From the NCBI GenBank assembly GCA_017629985.1, contig JAGBWD010000025.1:1-64000 (forward strand): a DNA stretch of 64,000 bases, in the 5' to 3' direction. This DNA comes from Alistipes sp. Its GTDB lineage: Bacteria > Bacteroidota > Bacteroidia > Bacteroidales > Rikenellaceae. The notes under the pieces were generated by a model that was not told the DNA's origin, ran no database searches, and was given only the letters and a program-made list of their open reading frames with translations. Made by a program: the position numbers and the translations under genes. Of the stretch, positions 34,602 to 42,433 are shown one piece after another. Each line of letters opens with the position of its first letter. The first letter of the stretch is position 1.

Positions 34602-35051
34602 TTATGCTCTTTGGTGAGGAAAGGCATCTATAGGGGTGTAGCTATTTCCCTCGCGGTGGTATCCGTATGTGGTAATGCCATTAGTAATTACGATATATTC
34701 GCAACCAAGTATGGAGTTATACCTCACCACCTGACATAGCACATCATCACAAATCTTAACACCTGGCTCCTTGCACTCAACAACTACATAGGGTCTGGCA
34801 TTGCAATCTAGGGCCACTATGTCGGCACGCTGTGACATGCCATTTATACCTACGGGATACTCCTCAACAATTTGTTGTGGTAGGAAACCACATTGTGTAA
34901 GCATAAAATCGACAACATGCTGACGTACCCACTCTTCTGGGGTGAGTACAAGCCATTTAGCTCGTACTTTGTCGTATACCTCTGTGCGACCACCTGCACC
35001 ACGCCTTGCACGAAGTTGTATCGATGGAAAGTTTAGAGTGGGGTAATTCAT
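34602..35051 (-). CDS. HsdR N-terminal-domain protein (PD-(D/E)xK nuclease fold)
   Basis: A 149-residue stand-alone protein matching the type I restriction enzyme R N-terminal domain (HSDR_N). The nuclease core is visible as RADIVALD followed by PYVVVECKEP (D...ExK), then a helix with CQVVRYN. There is no helicase domain and no HsdM/HsdS neighbour, so it is not part of a working type I system. Such small genes are common and conserved in Bacteroidota; their role is unknown. It diverges from the C_GCAxxG_C_C gene, sharing an overlapping promoter region. Confidence 0.85.
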   Translation of the reverse strand: MNYPTLNFPSIQLRARRGAGGRTEVYDKVRAKWLVLTPEEWVRQHVVDFMLTQCGFLPQQIVEEYPVGINGMSQRADIVALDCNARPYVVVECKEPGVKICDDVLCQVVRYNSILGCEYIVITNGITTYGYHREGNSYTPIDAFPHQRA

Positions 35052-35072
35052 TGTTGTTCAAATGAAATGTTG

Positions 35073-35091
35073 TATCTTTGACGCAAAGATA
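35073..35091. promoter_or_regulatory. Palindromic divergent -7 boxes
   Basis: TATCTTTG (35073-35080) and its exact reverse complement CAAAGATA (35084-35091) flank ACG, giving face-to-face -7 boxes for the HsdR_N gene and the plus-strand gene at 35187. Weak TTG matches occur near both -33 positions. Only one promoter could be occupied at a time. Confidence 0.5.
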
Positions 35092-35186
35092 ACAAATAGT
35101 ATTGAGATTTCAACACTTGAGAGAGTCTAAATTGAGAGGTGTACCCTGTAGTGGGTGCATCTGATGATGCCAAAGATAACAACTTT

Positions 35187-35669
35187 ATGGAGAAAAAAGA
35201 AATAATCATAGACGTAAACGAGCGCGTAGAGCGTGCTTGTGGATACTTTAAGTCGGGATATAATTGTGCGCAGGCTGTGGTTATGGCCTTTGATGATGTT
35301 ATGGAGCAGAGCCCAGAGATGCTAGCGCGATTGACATCTCCTTTTGGAGGAGGCATGGGACGTATGCGCGAGGTATGTGGCACGGTGAGTGGCATGGCAT
35401 TCCTCGCAGGTGCGATATCTCCATCCGTAGACCCAAGTAATCTTGAGGAGCGTAAGGCAAATTATGCCCTCGTGCAGCACTTTGCAGATCAGTTTCGCCG
35501 CGAAAATGGAGATATTGTTTGCCGCAGACTTTTAGGCCTTGAACCTATGGTAGAGCGCACCGAGACAGCGATGCCATCGCAGCGTACGGAGGAGTACTAT
35601 AAGAAGCGACCATGTGCGGAGTATGTAGGTTGTGCAGCACGCATAGTGGCTGAATATCTAAAACGATAG
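35187..35669 (+). CDS. C_GCAxxG_C_C family protein
   Basis: A 160-residue protein of the C_GCAxxG_C_C family (redox-associated, named for its cysteine pattern). Visible are FKSGYNCAQAVV, FGGGMGRMREVCGTVSGM, DIVCRRLLG and the C-terminal RPCAEYVGCAARI, which together give the conserved cysteines. The function is unproven; members are thought to bind metal or take part in redox reactions and some are fused to membrane proteins. The start was set at 35187 (MEKKEI) because the longer upstream frame has no family features. Confidence 0.85.
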   Translation: MEKKEIIIDVNERVERACGYFKSGYNCAQAVVMAFDDVMEQSPEMLARLTSPFGGGMGRMREVCGTVSGMAFLAGAISPSVDPSNLEERKANYALVQHFADQFRRENGDIVCRRLLGLEPMVERTETAMPSQRTEEYYKKRPCAEYVGCAARIVAEYLKR

Positions 35670-35732
35670 AAAAGTTTTAGTATAGTGATATATTTTAACA
35701 GAAATGTAACTCTTTATTTAGGGCAAGGATAT

Positions 35733-35740
35733 TATCTTTG
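35733..35740 (+). promoter_or_regulatory. -7 box of the calcium ATPase gene
   Basis: TATCTTTG lies inside a small inverted repeat, GGGCAA...TTTGCCC. An AGGAG Shine-Dalgarno-like site (35761-35765) is 7 nt before the ATG at 35773, unusual for this genome. Confidence 0.5.
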
Positions 35741-35772
35741 CCCGAAAAGTAATTACGATAAGGAGATGTAAA

Positions 35773-38478
35773 ATGTATAAAAGAAGTAATAGTAGCTTTA
35801 AGAATATCTGCCAAGATGCTAATGGTAAGGCCGTTGCAGAGGGTAAGGGACTGAATATAATTCCACCTCCCGAGCGCGAGTCGCTATGGTGGGCATATCT
35901 AGAGAAGTTCAAAGACCCTATTATCATCGTGCTTATGGTGGCCTTTGTACTGTCGCTAGGCCTATCACTTTACGAGGTCTTTGTGATGGGTGATGAGCTG
36001 GCAGTGCTTTTTGAACCTATAGGAGTATTGTTAGCGCTCCTTCTAGCTACAGGCGTAGGCTTCATATTTGAGGTTAAGGCCGGTAGGGAGTTTGATATTC
36101 TAAATAAGGTTAAGGACTCCCGTCCTGTAAAGGTGTTACGCCTAGATAGTGAGGGGTGCGTGAAGATGTATCTCGTTGAGAAGCAAAATGTCGTGAAAGG
36201 GGATATCGTGCGCCTAGAACCTGGCGATGAGATTCCCGCAGATGGCACCCTCATTGAGGCACTAGGTCTTCGTGTAGATGAGTCAAACTTCACAGGCGAG
36301 CCTTATGTAAACAAATATACAAATACCGATGATTTCGACAAGGATGCTACCTATCCTTCCGACTTTGCGCTACGTGGCTCAACAATAATTGAGGGTAGTG
36401 GTGTTATGCAGGTTACGGCAATAGGCATGGATACCGAGGAGGGACATGGCGTTGCACGTGCCGCAGAGGGTAGCGATGTGCAGACACCTCTTAATAAGCA
36501 GCTAGAGCAACTTGGAGGCTGGATTTCGCGTGCTAGCTTTATCATCGCCACACTTATCATTGTGGGGCGTATGCTTATCTTTTGGCTCTCGGGGGGCTTT
36601 GAGACATCGTTGTCGTGGGTGGAGCTGTTGCAATTTATCCTTGCTTCGGTGATGATTGCCGTGACACTTATCGTGGTTGCTGTTCCCGAGGGACTTCCTA
36701 TGAGTGTCACCGTTAGCTTGGCGATGAGCATGCGCCGCATGCTGAAGGAGAATAGCCTTGTCCGCAAGCTTCATGCCTGCGAGACTATGGGTGCGGCAAC
36801 CGTGATATGCACCGATAAGACCGGCACACTTACCAAAAACCGAATGACGGTGATGGAGGTAGAGATGAGTGATGCTACGCTGTTGGGCGATATAATAAAT
36901 TGCATGGCTGTAAACTCCACAGCCGAACTTACGGTAGAGAACGGCAAAGTATCTCCTATTGGTAACCCTACGGAGGGTGCATTACTAATGTGGCTACAGC
37001 AACAAGGGGTAGATTATACCGCTGTACGAGAGAGGTATAATGTGGTATCACAAGTGCCTTTCTCAACCGAAACCAAGTTTATGGTAACAGAGGTGAAAGA
37101 GGTAGATAGTGAGCGTTATATACGATATATCAAGGGAGCGCCAGAGGTAGTTATGGCGATGTGCGAGGATTGTAATGTAGCGCATTATGAGGGTGTGCTG
37201 CGTGGCTACCAATCGCGTGCTATGCGTACCTTGGGATTTGCTGTTGAAGAGGATGGCGTGACACGCTTCCTAGGTGTTGTTGGTATATCAGACCCTATTC
37301 GCGAAGATGTTGCCGAGGCTATAAATACCTGCATGAACTATGCCGGTGTGAGAGTGATTATCGTCACGGGAGATACCCCTGGAACAGCAATGGAGATTGG
37401 ACGTCAGATAGGTCTTATTACATCCGATGAGGGTGGACAGATAATCTCGGGACCAGACTTTGCGGCACTCTCGGATGATGAGGCCCGCGAGTTGCTTAAG
37501 GGTGATAGGTTGAAGATTATCTCTAGAGCGCGCCCCGATGATAAGGCACGTCTTGTGATGCTTCTTCAGGATAATAACGAGGTGGTGGCCGTTACGGGCG
37601 ATGGAACCAATGATGCCCCTGCGTTGAGCAAGGCACAGGTGGGGTTGTCGATGGGTGATGGCACGTCACGTGCAAAGGAGGCGAGTGACATAACCATTAT
37701 CGATAACTCATTTGCAAGCATCAACAAGGCTATAATGTGGGGAAGATCGCTCTACCTAAACATTCGCCGTTTTATCATCTTTCAGATGACCATCAACCTA
37801 TGTGCTTGTCTTATTGTGCTGTTTGGAGCATTCATAGGTTACGACTCACCGCTTACTGTTACGCAGATGTTGTGGGTAAATCTTATCATGGATACCTTTG
37901 CGGCAATGGCGCTATCGTCATTACCTCCCGACAGGTGTGTGCTAAATGAGAGACCCCGAGACCCCAAGAGCCATATCATAGACCGCAAGATGTTGTGGCG
38001 CATAGTATCAATGGGCTTGGCATTTTTCGCTATTCTAGCTATACTATGGCAGTATATGCACTATGTAGATATAGCAAGCGTATCGGATATGATATCCATG
38101 GAGTGTGTGAATGAGTTTTTGGGTGGCAGTAGGGGAGTATCAACAATGACAGGTGTTGAGATGGGTATCTACTTCTCAATATTTGTGTTGATGCAATTCT
38201 GGAACCTATTTAATGTTAAGTACTTCCGCACAAATCGTAGCTTGATAGGAGATATTGTAGACCTTGTCCGCAACCCCGAGGCGGTAAAGGAGTCTTACAA
38301 TAAATATTTCCTACTTATTGCCGCTGTAATACTCGTAGGACAGGTTGTAATAGTGACATTTGCAGGAGAGATATTTAACGTTGAGCCTATATCGTTTAAG
38401 GATTGGTTGCTGATAATAGCAATAACCTCCCCAGTGATGTTAATACCCGATGTGGTTCGATTCATACGAAGAGAGTGA
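35773..38478 (+). CDS. P-type calcium-transporting ATPase (P2B/PMCA-like)
   Basis: A 901-residue P-type ATPase that probably exports calcium from the cytosol. It shows the actuator loop DESNFTGEP (TGE), the membrane-helix-4 ion motif VPEGLP, the phosphorylation site CTDKTGTLT with D348, the nucleotide-binding KGAPEVV, and the hinge TGDGTNDAPAL. Membrane helices are spread over about 45-95, 245-310 and six near the C-terminus. The pattern fits plasma-membrane-type calcium pumps; cation specificity is inferred from the family. It has its own promoter and the gene end overlaps the left arm of an inverted-repeat element. Confidence 0.92.
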   Translation: MYKRSNSSFKNICQDANGKAVAEGKGLNIIPPPERESLWWAYLEKFKDPIIIVLMVAFVLSLGLSLYEVFVMGDELAVLFEPIGVLLALLLATGVGFIFEVKAGREFDILNKVKDSRPVKVLRLDSEGCVKMYLVEKQNVVKGDIVRLEPGDEIPADGTLIEALGLRVDESNFTGEPYVNKYTNTDDFDKDATYPSDFALRGSTIIEGSGVMQVTAIGMDTEEGHGVARAAEGSDVQTPLNKQLEQLGGWISRASFIIATLIIVGRMLIFWLSGGFETSLSWVELLQFILASVMIAVTLIVVAVPEGLPMSVTVSLAMSMRRMLKENSLVRKLHACETMGAATVICTDKTGTLTKNRMTVMEVEMSDATLLGDIINCMAVNSTAELTVENGKVSPIGNPTEGALLMWLQQQGVDYTAVRERYNVVSQVPFSTETKFMVTEVKEVDSERYIRYIKGAPEVVMAMCEDCNVAHYEGVLRGYQSRAMRTLGFAVEEDGVTRFLGVVGISDPIREDVAEAINTCMNYAGVRVIIVTGDTPGTAMEIGRQIGLITSDEGGQIISGPDFAALSDDEARELLKGDRLKIISRARPDDKARLVMLLQDNNEVVAVTGDGTNDAPALSKAQVGLSMGDGTSRAKEASDITIIDNSFASINKAIMWGRSLYLNIRRFIIFQMTINLCACLIVLFGAFIGYDSPLTVTQMLWVNLIMDTFAAMALSSLPPDRCVLNERPRDPKSHIIDRKMLWRIVSMGLAFFAILAILWQYMHYVDIASVSDMISMECVNEFLGGSRGVSTMTGVEMGIYFSIFVLMQFWNLFNVKYFRTNRSLIGDIVDLVRNPEAVKESYNKYFLLIAAVILVGQVVIVTFAGEIFNVEPISFKDWLLIIAITSPVMLIPDVVRFIRRE

Positions 38479-38590
38479 ATAAAAAGTGTATTTTGTCGTT
38501 ACGCTTGCCCTCAAATGCTCATTTACGTTCAGTAAACTCCGCTTTTTCGGGCTTCGCAAGCCTAAAACTACATCTTTTTATTCACTCTCT
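38470..38590. repeat. 121-bp element with 17-bp terminal inverted repeats
   Basis: AGAGAGTGAATAAAAAG (38470-38486) is repeated in perfect inverted orientation as CTTTTTATTCACTCTCT (38574-38590). The interior holds further small hairpins (TTTAC...GTAAA near 38523-38537; GGCTTGCGAAGCC-like pairing near 38548-38562). It has no reading frame. The stop codon of the calcium ATPase lies in the left arm. It may be a miniature mobile element, a REP-like repeat or a large structured 3' end. Confidence 0.6.
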
Positions 38591-38601
38591 TAAGTTATAT
38601 A

Positions 38602-38640
38602 GGGGCTGGCTAGGTTACTTTTTAGTCAGCCCCTTGTTTT
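38602..38640 (+). terminator. Terminator between convergent genes
   Basis: GGGGCTGGCTA (38602-38612) pairs with TAGTCAGCCCC (38623-38633), one wobble, followed by TTGTTTT. Confidence 0.8.
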
Positions 38641-38641
38641 A

Positions 38642-39418
38642 CTATTTACAATGAGGACATCCGTGATGTTCTTTAAGAATAGTGTGAGGGATATCGCCGT
38701 GGGAGATGAGCTGTATCGGGCAGTTATAGTTGCGTAGCTGCTCCTCTGTTATAATGTTTGAGTCGTGACGATGTACGTGACGATTAACACATACTATACT
38801 TCTTACGACACTCGATATAGTACCTATGTCGTGAGAGACCATCACTATAGCCATCTGCTCGGAGAGGTGGTGTAGGAGGTTATATAGCTCATTCTCAAAC
38901 TTGTTATCCACAAAGTTAGCTGGCTCATCGAGTATCAACACCTTGGGTTGAGAGATTATCGCTCTACACAACATTACACGCTGAAGCTGTCCTCCTGATA
39001 ACGCACCTATGGGCCTATCTATTAGCTCCAAAAGGCCTGCTTTATGAAGTATCTCCTTTGCCTTGTTGCGCTCCTTTGCGCCATATCCACCGAGGAGACC
39101 TCTCTCGCCCTGAAGACCAGACATCACCACCTCGATAACCGAAATTGGAAACTCCTTGTCGAAGGTAGAGATTTGCGGAAGGTATCCTATATGTGGCTTT
39201 CCACCTCGCATAATCGAGGGACTATACTCAACCTTACCGCTATGCTCTACAATGCCCATGAGAGTCTTTACAAGCGAACTCTTTCCTCCTCCATTAGGGC
39301 CTATGATGCCAATGAAGTCATCGTTGAAGATATCTATATTGACATGCTCTAGAGCGATAACATTGTCATAGCGTACTCCTACATCGCGTAGTCGTATTAT
39401 TGGTTCTCTACTCTGCAT
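38642..39418 (-). CDS. Metal ABC transporter ATP-binding protein (ZnuC-like)
   Basis: A 258-residue ABC ATPase: Walker A GPNGGGKSSLVK, signature LSGGQLQRVMLCRA, Walker B KVLILDEPANFVD and the switch His in VSHDIG. The family is the zinc/manganese ABC importers. The last 35 residues form an unusual His/Cys-rich tail (ILKEHHGCPHCK) that may sense or bind metal. It overlaps the upstream binding-protein gene by 11 bp. No permease gene (ZnuB) is next to it in the window. Confidence 0.9.
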   Translation of the reverse strand: MQSREPIIRLRDVGVRYDNVIALEHVNIDIFNDDFIGIIGPNGGGKSSLVKTLMGIVEHSGKVEYSPSIMRGGKPHIGYLPQISTFDKEFPISVIEVVMSGLQGERGLLGGYGAKERNKAKEILHKAGLLELIDRPIGALSGGQLQRVMLCRAIISQPKVLILDEPANFVDNKFENELYNLLHHLSEQMAIVMVSHDIGTISSVVRSIVCVNRHVHRHDSNIITEEQLRNYNCPIQLISHGDIPHTILKEHHGCPHCK

Positions 39419-40265
39419 TGTTATTACAAATTATCTCTGTTACACGTCTTATCTCTGCGAGGATATCTGCAGCAAGAGGGTCAGTAACAACAACCTCGGC
39501 ACCACACTCCTTGGCTAGTGGCGAAACCTTGTCGATGTTGTATTGAGGTTGAATCATGATGTTTCGAATGTTAGCATCATGAGCCTGCTCAACAAGTGTG
39601 GCTAACCTACGTGGTGATGGCTCCTTACCATCCTGCTCGATGGCTACTTGCTGAATGTTATAATCTCTTGCATAATAGGTATATGCAGGGTGATATATCA
39701 TGAACGACTTTACATCAGAACTCGCAATCTTTTGGCTACATTCAGCATCTATATCTGCAATGCGTTTGAGGAGTTGTTCTGCGGCCTCGTTATATTTTAC
39801 AGAGTCGGGATATAGCTCTACGATAGAGTTACGCATGGTAGAGGTCATGATATATAGCGCTCTAGGCGATGTCCATATATGAGGGTCGATGCCGTGCTGG
39901 TGGCTGCAGTGATTATGTGTGCAGCTACCCTTAAGAAGCTCTATTCCTTGGGATAGATTTACGACACGCTTGTTATCTGCAAGGCGACTTACAAGGTTCT
40001 GCTCAAAGGTGATAAGACCTGTTGAGAAGAGCATCTCTGCATCATTAACCGCTGTGAGCTGTCGCGCTGTGGGGTCATAAGTCTCGGGGGAGGCGCCTTC
40101 GGGGACTAGAACCTCTACATTAAAGTCACCACAGGTAATCTCCTCCACCAACATCTTAAGTGGCGTGATGCTCACATATATACTCTTTGGGTTGTCATTA
40201 GTTGGCCTACCACATCCTGCTATAGATATGGTGAGCAGCATGAAAATTGCTATTTTACGAATCAT
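39408..40265 (-). CDS. Metal ABC transporter substrate-binding lipoprotein (ZnuA-like)
   Basis: A 285-residue cluster A-I binding protein with lipobox SIAGC. It has the family elements PLKMLVEEI, VLVPEGASPETYDPTARQL and IQPQYN, plus a His/Cys-rich loop (CTHNHCSHQHG) and DPHIW, typical of zinc-binding members. The start at 40265 (MIRKIA) begins a clean lipoprotein signal, but the ATG at 40301 lies 5 nt after a -7 box and is an alternative that adds 12 residues. It captures zinc (or manganese) outside the inner membrane for the downstream ABC ATPase. Confidence 0.88.
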   Translation of the reverse strand: MIRKIAIFMLLTISIAGCGRPTNDNPKSIYVSITPLKMLVEEITCGDFNVEVLVPEGASPETYDPTARQLTAVNDAEMLFSTGLITFEQNLVSRLADNKRVVNLSQGIELLKGSCTHNHCSHQHGIDPHIWTSPRALYIMTSTMRNSIVELYPDSVKYNEAAEQLLKRIADIDAECSQKIASSDVKSFMIYHPAYTYYARDYNIQQVAIEQDGKEPSPRRLATLVEQAHDANIRNIMIQPQYNIDKVSPLAKECGAEVVVTDPLAADILAEIRRVTEIICNNNAE

Positions 40266-40306
40266 ATACCAAGTCGTTATCGATTTTATAAATATTGTCA
40301 TTGATG

Positions 40307-40314
40307 CAAAGGTA
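40307..40314 (-). promoter_or_regulatory. -7 box of the zinc ABC genes
   Basis: TACCTTTG on the minus strand, 5 nt before the in-frame ATG at 40301 and 41 nt before the preferred ATG at 40265. No zinc-uptake-regulator operator was recognised. Confidence 0.5.
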
Positions 40315-40334
40315 TAAAAAAAGTAGTTCTATAT

Positions 40335-40366
40335 TTTGTTTTTATCTGTAAAAATTTCGATATTTG
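40335..40366 (+). promoter_or_regulatory. Promoter of the flavodiiron gene
   Basis: TTTG (40335-40338), a 20-bp spacer and GATATTTG (40359-40366), one mismatch from the -7 consensus. It lies back to back with the zinc ABC promoter. Confidence 0.5.
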
Positions 40367-40392
40367 TCATCAGAAAACAAAACTTATGCAAA

Positions 40393-41577
40393 ATGATTAA
40401 AAATGTAACCAATAGCGTTGTCTATATTGGAGTAGACGATACGGATATCGACCTCTTTGAGAGTCAGTATGTAGTGCCAAATGGAGTATCATATAACTCA
40501 TACCTAATCTTGGATGAGAAGGTGGCGATTATGGATACTGTAGACCTTCGTAAATGCGATGAGTGGCTGGAGAACCTTCATGTAGCACTAAATGGCAGAA
40601 CCCCTGATTATCTTGTAGTTCAGCACCTTGAGCCAGATCATGCAGGATCTATAGCAAAGGTCTTGGAGAGATACCCAAATATGCAGGTTGTAGCATCAGA
40701 TAAGGCTGTAAAGATGATGCCACAATTCTTCTTCGATGTAGAGCTTGAAGGTCGCACTATGGGCGTTAAGGAGGGTGGTACACTATCACTTGGTGGCCGT
40801 ACGCTCCATTTCGCAATGGCTCCTATGGTACACTGGCCAGAGGTTATGGTGACATACGACAGCTTGGAGAAGATACTCTTCTCGGCAGATGGCTTTGGTA
40901 AATTTGGCGCTCTAGCACATGATGAGGAGTGGACATGTGAGGCTCGCCGCTACTACTTTAATATATGTGGTAAATATGGCGCTCCTGTACAGGCTCTCTT
41001 GAAGAAGGCTGCTACATTGGATATCGCCATCATCTGTCCTCTTCATGGCCCTGTATTGACCGAGAATTTGGGATTCTACATTGACCTTTATGACAAATGG
41101 AGTAAGTATGAGGCAGAGGAGCAGGGTGTTCTTGTAGCCTACGCATCAATACATGGTAATACTGCCGAGGTAGCTAATAAGTTTGCAGATATTCTCCGCG
41201 CAAAGGGTGCAAAGAGGGTTGTTGTACGCGACCTCTCTCGTACCGATATGGCAGAGGTAGTAGAGGATGCGTTCCGTTATAGCCATCTTGTTGTTGCGGC
41301 AGCATCGTACGACTCTGACGTATTCCCTCCTATGCACGACTTCTTGCATCACCTTGCTATTAAGGGTTATTGCAAGCGCCGTATTGGTATTATTGAGAAT
41401 GGCTCGTGGGCGCCATCAGCAGGTCGCGCAATGCGCAACATTATCGACCGCTTCAAGGATGTATGTGTAGTGGAGGATATGGTGACTATCATGTCGCGCA
41501 TGAAGCCATCGGATATCCCAGCATTGGAGAGCCTTGCAGATGAGGTTCTAGCAGCTAAATGTGAGCGTTGCTCATAG
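40393..41577 (+). CDS. Flavodiiron protein (FprA-type oxygen or NO reductase)
   Basis: A 394-residue A-type flavoprotein: an N-terminal metallo-beta-lactamase-like domain with the di-iron ligands in HLEPDH, the His in MVHWPEVMVTYD, the Asp in SADGFG and the His in PLHGPVL, followed by a flavodoxin-like FMN domain (VAYASIHGNTAEVANKFA; NGSWAPSAGRAM). In anaerobes it reduces oxygen to water or nitric oxide to nitrous oxide, protecting the cell. The start at 40393 (MIKNVT) fits the family; the longer upstream reading would overlap the promoter. It is monocistronic, ending at a terminator. Confidence 0.93.
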   Translation: MIKNVTNSVVYIGVDDTDIDLFESQYVVPNGVSYNSYLILDEKVAIMDTVDLRKCDEWLENLHVALNGRTPDYLVVQHLEPDHAGSIAKVLERYPNMQVVASDKAVKMMPQFFFDVELEGRTMGVKEGGTLSLGGRTLHFAMAPMVHWPEVMVTYDSLEKILFSADGFGKFGALAHDEEWTCEARRYYFNICGKYGAPVQALLKKAATLDIAIICPLHGPVLTENLGFYIDLYDKWSKYEAEEQGVLVAYASIHGNTAEVANKFADILRAKGAKRVVVRDLSRTDMAEVVEDAFRYSHLVVAAASYDSDVFPPMHDFLHHLAIKGYCKRRIGIIENGSWAPSAGRAMRNIIDRFKDVCVVEDMVTIMSRMKPSDIPALESLADEVLAAKCERCS

Positions 41578-41604
41578 TAGCAAATGGTTATCCCACTAAA
41601 TATT

Positions 41605-41639
41605 ACGGGCCTGTCCAACAGTGTGTTGAGCAGGCCCGT
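41605..41639. terminator. Bidirectional terminator
   Basis: ACGGGCCTG (41605-41613) pairs with CAGGCCCGT (41631-41639), and CAACA with TGTTG inside, between convergent genes. Confidence 0.8.
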
Positions 41640-41662
41640 TGTATTATTCAAGTCCTAGATTG

Positions 41663-42433
41663 CTAATATATCTCTTCAAGGAGTTTTGCTAGACGGATGC
41701 CACCCTTGAGTAGCTGACTCTCAACTACAGGGGCATACACGGCAACATAGTCATAGGATAGATTACCTTCTTTGGTAGAGTTTTTATAGATATCATCGGC
41801 TAGGAGTACACTCTCCTCTATCCACTCATCAGGAGTGCCAATGGCGATAGCCTTTTGCCTCTTTTTATTGAGGCGATCTATATTCTCCTGCCACTCCTTA
41901 TAACTCCAGCGATGTGCTGATTCAACAATCTCACTATCCCACACAGAGTGTAGGTTTTTCGCCTTACCGAAATACTTTACCTGTGTGCCATTACCACCTC
42001 TGTCGCTCTTATGTCCAGCGTGCATAGGGCAGTGCATATCTCCAACAAGGTGAATGAGCATCATCAGCTCCGCACGCTCCTGCTCTGGGGTGAGATTGCC
42101 ACCTTTGAGACGCCCCACAATGCCGTTTACCGCCGTTACGACATCTCCCGAAGAGGCCTTGCTTGATGCTGCGTAGCTCCCCTCCGAGGGGTCTACATTT
42201 ACGTAGTGCCATGTTTTAGTGTAGGCATACTCCTCGCTATGGCTTGCATTATCCATCCAATTAGCTACATATACCATAGTGTGGCCTCCAAGTGCGGACT
42301 CTACCTTTTTAAGGGCCTTACGTGATAGATGTTGCTCGGCGATGTATGCTACAACGTCATGTCCCTTGGGTCCCCAGGCCATTGCCTGAAGTGCGCAGAG
42401 TACACCTATAGATAGGACTATAAACTTTCTCAT
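41663..42433 (-). CDS. Secreted S1/P1-type nuclease
   Basis: A 256-residue exported zinc nuclease. The signal peptide ends at ALQAMA so that the mature protein begins with W20, the N-terminal tryptophan that ligates zinc in this family, followed by GPKGHDVVA. Other zinc ligands are visible in KTWHYVN, LIHLVGDMHCPMH and LHSVWDSEIVE. Enzymes of this family cut single-stranded nucleic acid and remove 3'-phosphates. Its ATG overlaps the rho stop codon (TAATG), so the two are translationally coupled. This is a third exported nuclease in the window, consistent with nucleic-acid scavenging. Confidence 0.92.
   Translation of the reverse strand: MRKFIVLSIGVLCALQAMAWGPKGHDVVAYIAEQHLSRKALKKVESALGGHTMVYVANWMDNASHSEEYAYTKTWHYVNVDPSEGSYAASSKASSGDVVTAVNGIVGRLKGGNLTPEQERAELMMLIHLVGDMHCPMHAGHKSDRGGNGTQVKYFGKAKNLHSVWDSEIVESAHRWSYKEWQENIDRLNKKRQKAIAIGTPDEWIEESVLLADDIYKNSTKEGNLSYDYVAVYAPVVESQLLKGGIRLAKLLEEIY

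Noticed and set aside
34602..35051. Part of a type I restriction-modification system
   Set aside because: Only the HsdR N-terminal domain is present, with no helicase region and no hsdM or hsdS nearby.
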